Source: Galactobacter sp.
GTDB lineage: Bacteria > Actinomycetota > Actinomycetes > Actinomycetales > Micrococcaceae
Assembly (NCBI GenBank): GCA_022712075.1
Contig: JALAHE010000039.1
Span: forward strand, 1 to 18,952
DNA: 18,952 nucleotides
Reading direction: 5' to 3'
The first letter of the stretch is position 1; each line of letters starts with the position of its first letter. The position numbers were made by a program, and so were the translations under genes. Positions 14,074-18,952 of this stretch are shown here, one piece after another. The notes below the pieces were generated by a model. The model was not told the DNA's origin. It saw nothing but the letters and a program-made list of their open reading frames with translations, and searched no databases.

Positions 14074-14832
14074 ATGAGCACCCCCATCAACGTCGCGATC
14101 CTGGGCGCCCGCGGGCGCATGGGCGCCGCCGCAGTCAAGGCCGTCTCCGATGCCCCCGACCTGAACCTCGTCGCCCAGTTGGGCCGCGGCGACGACCTTC
14201 AGTCGATCCTCGATGCGGGTGCCACCCACGTCGTCGACCTCACGGTCCCCGACCAGTCCGAGGACAACGTTCTGTTCGCCGTCCGCAACGGGCTCCACGC
14301 CGTCGTCGGCACGACCGGCTGGGACGAGGCCAAGCTGGGGCGCCTGCGCGCCGAACTGGCACAGCATCCCGAGGTGGGAGTGCTCATCGCCCCGAACTTC
14401 GCCCTCGGCTCCGTGCTCGCCACCGCCTTCGCGGCCCGCGCCGCCAAGTACTTCGAGTCCGTCGAGATCGTCGAGCTGCATCACCCGAACAAGGTGGACG
14501 CCCCCTCCGGCACGGCCGTGCGCACCGCCGAGCTCATCGGCGAGGCCCGCCGCGAGGCCGGCGTTCCCGCCTCGCCCGACGCCACGACGTCGGACCCTGA
14601 CGGCGCCCGCGGTGCCGTGATCGACGGCGTGCACGTCCACGCGGTCCGCCTGCGCGGCCTCGTTGCCCACCAGGAGGTCCTCCTGGGTGGCGAGGGCGAG
14701 CAGCTCACCATCCGCCACGATTCGTACGACCGCGTCTCCTTCATGCCTGGCATCCTGCTCGGCCTGCGTGAGGCCGCCGCCCACCCCGGCCTGACCCACG
14801 GGCTCGATGGATACCTGGAGCTGGGGCTGTGA
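14074..14832 (+). CDS. dapB: 4-hydroxy-tetrahydrodipicolinate reductase
   Basis: A 252-residue cytosolic enzyme that reduces the DapA product with NAD(P)H, the second committed step towards diaminopimelate for the cell wall and lysine. The nucleotide-binding loop GARGRMG is at 11-17, GTTGW at 79-83, and the catalytic segment ELHHPNKVDAPSGTA has H136, H137 and K140. Near the end, FMPGILLGLREAA is typical. ATG 14074 is favoured over the earlier in-frame frame because it gives the short start expected for the family and has a TAGACT box 8 bases ahead. There is no strong Shine-Dalgarno sequence. Its TGA overlaps the next GTG (GTGA), coupling it to the downstream membrane protein gene. Confidence 0.96.
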   Translation: MSTPINVAILGARGRMGAAAVKAVSDAPDLNLVAQLGRGDDLQSILDAGATHVVDLTVPDQSEDNVLFAVRNGLHAVVGTTGWDEAKLGRLRAELAQHPEVGVLIAPNFALGSVLATAFAARAAKYFESVEIVELHHPNKVDAPSGTAVRTAELIGEARREAGVPASPDATTSDPDGARGAVIDGVHVHAVRLRGLVAHQEVLLGGEGEQLTIRHDSYDRVSFMPGILLGLREAAAHPGLTHGLDGYLELGL

Positions 14833-15296
14833 AGTTCATGAAGCCGAAGTACTGGACCATCATCGTCCTGGCGATCTACGCGATCTACCTCTTCGCGAGC
14901 TTCCAGTCGGCCTGGCGCCTCATCGTCTCGGGCACCCCGCTGACGGCGGTCATGGGCATCATCGTCCTCGGCCTGCCGCTCATCGGCGTCTGGATTCTCC
15001 TGCGCGAGATCAGCTTCGGTGCCACCACGGAGGCCATGGCCAAGGAGCTCGAGGAGCAGAACCTGCTGCCCGAGGACAACCTGCCGCGCCTTCCCTCCGG
15101 CCGCATCGTCCGCGAGGCGGCTGACGCCGACTTTGTGCAGTACAAGGAAGAGGCTGAGGCCCAGCCCGATCGCTGGCAGTCGTGGCATCGCCTCGCCCTG
15201 GCCTACGACGCCTCGGGTGATCGAAAGCGTGCCCGCGAGAGCATGAAGCACGCCATGAAGCTGCGCAAAGAGGAAAGCACCTCCGGGACCAGGTAA
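14829..15296 (+). CDS. membrane protein with a TPR-like C-terminus, between dapB and dapA
   Basis: A 155-residue protein of unknown role. Two hydrophobic segments (about 8-26 and 38-58) are followed by a soluble tail. The tail ends in WQSWHRLALAYDASGDRKRARESMKHAMK-like sequence, which reads as one tetratricopeptide hairpin and suggests protein-protein contact. GTG 14829 overlaps the dapB stop; ATG 14838, 3 codons later, is a possible start too. Similar proteins sit beside dapB in other actinobacteria as far as I recall. The TAA stop also forms the first bases of the dapA -10 box. Confidence 0.8.
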   Translation: MKFMKPKYWTIIVLAIYAIYLFASFQSAWRLIVSGTPLTAVMGIIVLGLPLIGVWILLREISFGATTEAMAKELEEQNLLPEDNLPRLPSGRIVREAADADFVQYKEEAEAQPDRWQSWHRLALAYDASGDRKRARESMKHAMKLRKEESTSGTR

Positions 15297-15299
15297 CCT
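15294..15299 (+). promoter_or_regulatory. -10 box of dapA, overlapping the upstream stop codon
   Basis: TAACCT, 7 bases before ATG 15307, within the 11-bp palindrome CAGGTAACCTG (15290-15300). It would give a leaderless dapA transcript. Confidence 0.4.
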
Positions 15300-15306
15300 G
15301 TAAGTC

Positions 15307-16209
15307 ATGGTCGCTCACTCCACCAAGCCCCGTTTCGGCACGCTGTTGACCGCGATGGTCACCCCGTTCACCGACGAAGGGGCGGTGGATCTGGACGCCG
15401 CTCAGAAGTTGGCCGCACATCTGGTCGATGGCGGCAACGACGGCCTCGTGGTCACCGGCACCACCGGCGAGACCCCCACCCTGACGGACGACGAGAACGT
15501 CGCTATGTTCAAGGCCGTCATGGAGGCCGTCGGGGACCACGCCGCCGTCATCGCCGGCACCGGCACGAACGACACGGCCCACTCGATCAACCTCTCGCGC
15601 CGCGCGCAGGAGGTGGGTGTGGACGGCATCCTGCTCGTCACCCCGTACTACAACAAGCCCTCCCAGGCTGGCGTGCGTGCCCACATCGAGGCCATCGCCG
15701 ACGCCACCGACGTTCCCGTGATGCTCTACGACATCCCGGGCCGCACCGGCATCCCTATGGAGACCGACACGATCGTCGCGCTGTCGCAACACGAGCGGAT
15801 CATCGCCCTCAAGGACGCCAAGGGCAACCTCCTCGAGACCACCAAGGTCATCGCCCGCACCGACCTCGACGTCTACTCGGGGGACGACGGCATGACGCTG
15901 CCGCTCATGGCGATCGGCGGCAAGGGTGTCGTCTCCGTGACGGCCCACGTGGCCGCGCCGCAGTACCGCGCGCTGGTCGATGCCGCCCTTGCAGGCGACT
16001 TCGAGACCGCCCGCCGCCTCCACTTTGAGCTGGACCCCGTCCAGCGCGCGCTGATGACCCACATTCAGGGTGCCATCGCCGCCAAGCAAGTACTTCATTG
16101 GCAGTCAGTTCTGCCGAACTCCGTGGTGCGCCTGCCGCTTGTGCAGCCGACCGCCGAGGAACTCAACCCCATCAAGGCCGACCTCGCGGAGGCCGGATGG
16201 GAGATCTAG
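15307..16209 (+). CDS. dapA: 4-hydroxy-tetrahydrodipicolinate synthase
   Basis: A 300-residue TIM-barrel aldolase that condenses pyruvate with aspartate semialdehyde, the first committed step of the diaminopimelate/lysine pathway. The Schiff-base lysine is K169 in IIALKDAKGN. The proton-relay residues are T53 in GTTGE, Y114 in TPYYNKP and Y141 in LYDIPGRTG; all are intact. ATG 15307 fits the family start (about 12 residues before LLTAMVTPF) and the -10 box just ahead; there is no Shine-Dalgarno sequence. Only 19 bases separate it from rnj, so the two are probably co-transcribed. In many relatives thyX sits between dapB and dapA; it is absent here. Confidence 0.97.
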   Translation: MVAHSTKPRFGTLLTAMVTPFTDEGAVDLDAAQKLAAHLVDGGNDGLVVTGTTGETPTLTDDENVAMFKAVMEAVGDHAAVIAGTGTNDTAHSINLSRRAQEVGVDGILLVTPYYNKPSQAGVRAHIEAIADATDVPVMLYDIPGRTGIPMETDTIVALSQHERIIALKDAKGNLLETTKVIARTDLDVYSGDDGMTLPLMAIGGKGVVSVTAHVAAPQYRALVDAALAGDFETARRLHFELDPVQRALMTHIQGAIAAKQVLHWQSVLPNSVVRLPLVQPTAEELNPIKADLAEAGWEI

Positions 16210-16228
16210 AAGAGGTGAATCCCACAGC

Positions 16229-17938
16229 ATGACTTCCTCCGATACCGTGACCTTCGATTCGAATCGAAGCGTCGCGAACCCGCCGAAGCTGCGCCCGGGC
16301 ACGCTCCGCATCGTGGCCCTGGGCGGCCTCGGCGAGGTGGGCCGCAACATGACCGTCTACGAGCTGGACGGCAAGCTGCTGATCGTCGATTGCGGCGTGC
16401 TCTTCCCCGAGGAGGAGCAGCCGGGCGTCGACCTGATCCTGCCCGACATGGGGCACATCAAGGACCGTCTCGATGACGTCATCGGCGTCGTGCTCACGCA
16501 CGGCCACGAGGACCACATCGGCGCCGTCCCGTACCTGCTTCGCCTGAAGCAGGACATCCCCCTGATCGGTTCCCAGCTCACGCTTGCCCTCATCGAGGCC
16601 AAGCTGCAGGAGCACCGCATCCGCCCCCTGACCCTCACGGTCAAGGAAGGCCAGACCGAGCAGCTCGGCCCGTTCTCGTGCGAGTTCACGGCCGTGAACC
16701 ACTCGATCCCGGATGCTCTGGCCGTCATGATCCGCACCGTGGCCGGCAACGTCCTGCACACGGGCGACTTCAAGATGGATCAGCTGCCGCTGGACGGCCG
16801 CATCACCGATCTGCGTGCCTTCGCGCGTTTCGGCGAGGAGGGCGTGGACCTGTTCCTGCCCGATTCCACGAACGCTGACGTTCCCGGCTTCACCGCCACC
16901 GAGCGCGAGATCGGCCCCGTTCTGGAGCAGAAGTTCGCCGCCGCCAAGCAACGCATCATCGTGGCGTCCTTCTCCTCGCACGTGCACCGCGTGCAGCAGG
17001 TGATCGACGCCGCCGCGAAGCACCGCCGCAAGGTCGCCCTCGTGGGCCGCTCCATGGTCCGCAACATGTCCATCGCCGAGAAGCTGGGCTACCTCCACGT
17101 CCCCGAGGGCATCCTCGTGGACCTGAAGGACGTCGAGAAGCTCGCCGATGACCGCGTGGTCCTGATGTGCACCGGCTCCCAGGGTGAGCCCATGGCCGCC
17201 CTGTCCCGCATGGCCAACGGCGATCACCGCATCAAGCTGAACCAGGGCGACACCGTCATCCTGGCCAGCTCGCTGATCCCGGGCAACGAGAACTCCGTGT
17301 TCCGCATCATCAACTCGCTGATGTACCTGGGCGTCGACGTGATCCACAAGGGCACCGCCCGCGTGCACGTCTCCGGCCACGCCTCCGCCGGCGAGCTGCT
17401 GTACTGCTACAACATCATCAAGCCCAAGAACGTCATGCCGGTGCACGGCGAGACGCGCCACCAACTGGCCGCCGCCAAGCTGGCGCACCAGACCGGCGTT
17501 CCGGTGAAGAACCTGATGATGTGCGACGACGGCACCGTCGTCGATCTCAAGGACGGCGTCGCCAAGATCGTCGGCCAGATCGACATCGGCTACGTCTACG
17601 TCGACGGCTCCAAGGTGGGCCTCGTGACCGACGAGGACCTCAAGGACCGCCGCGTGCTGGCCGAGGAGGGCTTCATCTCCGTGGTCTGCGCCGTGAACCG
17701 TCAGACCGGCAAGATCGTCACGGGCCCGGACATCCTGGCCCGCGGCGTCGCCGAGACGGATCGCGCCTTCGAGGAGGTCAAGCCCAAGATCGCCCAGGCC
17801 CTCGAGGAGGCAGTGCGCGACAACAAGGGTCACACCACCCACCAGCTGCAGCAGGTCATCCGCCGCGTTGTCGGCTCCTGGGCTGGCCGCAAGCTGCGCC
17901 GCCGTCCCATGATCGTGCCGGTCGTCGTCGAGGTCTGA
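16229..17938 (+). CDS. rnj: ribonuclease J
   Basis: A 569-residue metallo-beta-lactamase/beta-CASP nuclease with endonuclease and 5'-to-3' exonuclease activity, central to rRNA maturation and mRNA decay. The zinc motif H91-G-H93-E-D95-H96 follows LTH. Further metal ligands lie in NHSIPDA and LHTGDFKMD. Beta-CASP motifs include LPDSTNADVPG, ASFSSHVHRVQQ and CTGSQGEP, and HVSGHAS and PVHGE come later. A C-terminal RNase J domain ends in RRRPMIVPVVVEV, as in actinobacterial members. ATG 16229 has AAGAGGTG 11 bases ahead. With PNPase at 2841, this window encodes two main RNA-decay enzymes. Confidence 0.97.
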   Translation: MTSSDTVTFDSNRSVANPPKLRPGTLRIVALGGLGEVGRNMTVYELDGKLLIVDCGVLFPEEEQPGVDLILPDMGHIKDRLDDVIGVVLTHGHEDHIGAVPYLLRLKQDIPLIGSQLTLALIEAKLQEHRIRPLTLTVKEGQTEQLGPFSCEFTAVNHSIPDALAVMIRTVAGNVLHTGDFKMDQLPLDGRITDLRAFARFGEEGVDLFLPDSTNADVPGFTATEREIGPVLEQKFAAAKQRIIVASFSSHVHRVQQVIDAAAKHRRKVALVGRSMVRNMSIAEKLGYLHVPEGILVDLKDVEKLADDRVVLMCTGSQGEPMAALSRMANGDHRIKLNQGDTVILASSLIPGNENSVFRIINSLMYLGVDVIHKGTARVHVSGHASAGELLYCYNIIKPKNVMPVHGETRHQLAAAKLAHQTGVPVKNLMMCDDGTVVDLKDGVAKIVGQIDIGYVYVDGSKVGLVTDEDLKDRRVLAEEGFISVVCAVNRQTGKIVTGPDILARGVAETDRAFEEVKPKIAQALEEAVRDNKGHTTHQLQQVIRRVVGSWAGRKLRRRPMIVPVVVEV

Positions 17939-17970
17939 TCCTCGCGCAGCGACGCCGAGCGCGCAGACGC

Positions 17971-18010
17971 CCGAAGGGGCCCCAAATCCGAGAGGTTGGG
18001 GCCCCTTCGG
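17971..18010 (+). terminator. rnj terminator hairpin
   Basis: A perfect 15-bp stem, CCGAAGGGGCCCCAA (17971-17985) with 17996-18010, and a 10-base loop. No T-tract follows, which is common in high-GC actinobacteria. It ends 3 bases before the ftsK -10 box begins. Confidence 0.8.
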
Positions 18011-18012
18011 CG

Positions 18013-18018
18013 TACCCT
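18013..18018 (+). promoter_or_regulatory. -10 box of ftsK
   Basis: TACCCT, 7 bases before ATG 18026, directly after the rnj terminator. GGAGG at 18019-18023 lies only 2 bases from the ATG, too close for a normal ribosome binding site, so a leaderless start is more likely. Confidence 0.4.
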
Positions 18019-18025
18019 GGAGGCT

Positions 18026-18952
18026 ATGGCGACCCGCACTTCCTCCGGATCGCAGCGCTCCGGTGCCACCACCAAGGGCACCCGGAAGCGCTCCGACGCA
18101 CCCAAGACCAAGGCGCTCGACGCCCAGGGCGAGCTCGAGCTCCCCTGGATTGCGCGCGCCATCCAACGTGTCTGGACGGGCATCGGTGCCGTCATCGGCG
18201 CCGGCGTCCGCCAGTTCGGCACCGATCGTCACCCGGCTCCCGAGGAGCGCAGGGACGGCAAGGGCCTGACCTATCTGCTCCTCGCCGTGCTCATCGCGGT
18301 CGTGGAGTGGTGGGGCCTGCGCGACGTCGGCTGGTTCGGCAAGGCGGTCCACGCGGTGGTCGGCGGCACCTTCGGCCTCATGGCCGTCGCCCTGCCCGCC
18401 CTGCTGATCTTTGTCGCCTTCCGGCTCTTCAGGCACCCGGCCGAGCACCGCACCAACAACCGGATCACGATCGGTCTGTGGGTCGCCCTCCTGGCCGGAT
18501 CCGGCATGGCTCAGCTCGCCGCGGGGCAGCCGGCCCTGGATGGGCCCTTTGCCAAGCTCTTCGCCGGCGGCGGCTTCCTTGGCTGGTTCGTCGCCACGCC
18601 GCTCTCCGCTGTCATCACGGTCCCGGGCATGTGGGTGGTGCTGGTCGTGCTGGCCCTCCTCTCGCTCCTGATCATGACCGGTACGCCGGTCACCAAGGTC
18701 CCCGCTCGCCTGCGCGGCGTGTGGCAGCGACTTGTGGTGGGGGAGCACCCGGGTGCAGAGATGCCCGACGGCGATCGCAACGGTCACGACCAGTCGTACC
18801 TTTACGACGAGGAGCGCAGGGCTCAGGGCGCTAACGCGCCCAAGAAGCGCACCAAGCGCAAGCTGTTTGGCAAGGACGTGGAGTTGCCCTCCGAGGAGCT
18901 GCTGAACGACCGCAGCGGAGCCGAGGCCTACGAGGGCGCCGTCGTCGAGGAC
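18026..18952 (+). CDS. ftsK: FtsK/SpoIIIE DNA translocase, N-terminal part only
   Basis: The first 309 codons of a gene that runs off the window. FtsK anchors at the division septum and pumps chromosomal DNA at cell division. The start is basic and low-complexity (MATRTSSGSQRSGATTKGTRKR). It is followed by about four membrane segments near 81-97, 110-133, 147-166 and 182-219, then a polar linker beginning near 225 with YLYDEERRAQG and KKRTKRKLFG. The motor domain with its Walker motifs lies beyond the window, so the call rests on the four-segment N-terminus and on the rnj-ftsK order seen in actinobacteria. The frame is open to the last base. Confidence 0.88.
   Translation, partial: MATRTSSGSQRSGATTKGTRKRSDAPKTKALDAQGELELPWIARAIQRVWTGIGAVIGAGVRQFGTDRHPAPEERRDGKGLTYLLLAVLIAVVEWWGLRDVGWFGKAVHAVVGGTFGLMAVALPALLIFVAFRLFRHPAEHRTNNRITIGLWVALLAGSGMAQLAAGQPALDGPFAKLFAGGGFLGWFVATPLSAVITVPGMWVVLVVLALLSLLIMTGTPVTKVPARLRGVWQRLVVGEHPGAEMPDGDRNGHDQSYLYDEERRAQGANAPKKRTKRKLFGKDVELPSEELLNDRSGAEAYEGAVVED

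Noticed and set aside
16172..18787. An 871-codon open frame on the minus strand
   Set aside because: It is antisense to rnj and ftsK, with runs of G, D, H and L typical of the reverse of GC-rich coding DNA. It is not a gene.

Overview
The window is about 19 kb of very GC-rich DNA with actinobacterial gene content and order: rpsO-pnp-M16 peptidase, then dapB-membrane/TPR protein-dapA-rnj-ftsK, a DUF222/HNH (13E12-type) endonuclease and a DUF1023 hydrolase. High GC, a luxS gene and many apparently leaderless starts fit a Micrococcales/Actinomycetales member, possibly close to Actinomycetaceae. The species cannot be named from this sequence alone.

Layout. 1-2276: the end of a SAM-dependent methyltransferase gene cut by the window edge, a small unknown gene on the minus strand, and a DUF1648-like membrane protein gene broken by one extra G in a G6 tract. 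Two families of structured repeats (A and B, two copies each) lie between these genes. 2277-6462: the RNA-processing block rpsO, pnp and an M16 zinc peptidase. It has hairpins in the rpsO leader, in the rpsO-pnp spacer and, unusually, a terminator-like hairpin inside the first codons of the peptidase gene. 6594-13995: an accessory stretch placed between the two housekeeping blocks. It holds a DUF1023 alpha/beta hydrolase, an APC amino-acid permease behind a perfect CRP-type operator, a two-gene operon (unknown protein plus PF06042 nucleotidyltransferase), luxS, and a DUF222-HNH endonuclease behind a LexA/SOS-like box. 14074-17938: dapB, a membrane/TPR protein, dapA and RNase J. 18026-18952: the N-terminal membrane domain of FtsK, cut by the window edge.

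How the genes work together. PNPase and RNase J are the exonuclease and the endo/5'-exonuclease of RNA turnover, and rpsO-pnp is the classic linked pair. DapA and DapB catalyse successive steps towards diaminopimelate and lysine. LuxS recycles S-ribosylhomocysteine and yields the AI-2 precursor. The strongest unexplained signals are the paired repeat families, the terminator-like hairpin at the start of the peptidase gene, the SOS-type control of the HNH gene, and a recurring -10 box 6-8 nt ahead of start codons. I see no tRNA, rRNA, CRISPR array, insertion sequence or prophage, and nothing that amounts to a clearly new multi-gene system.
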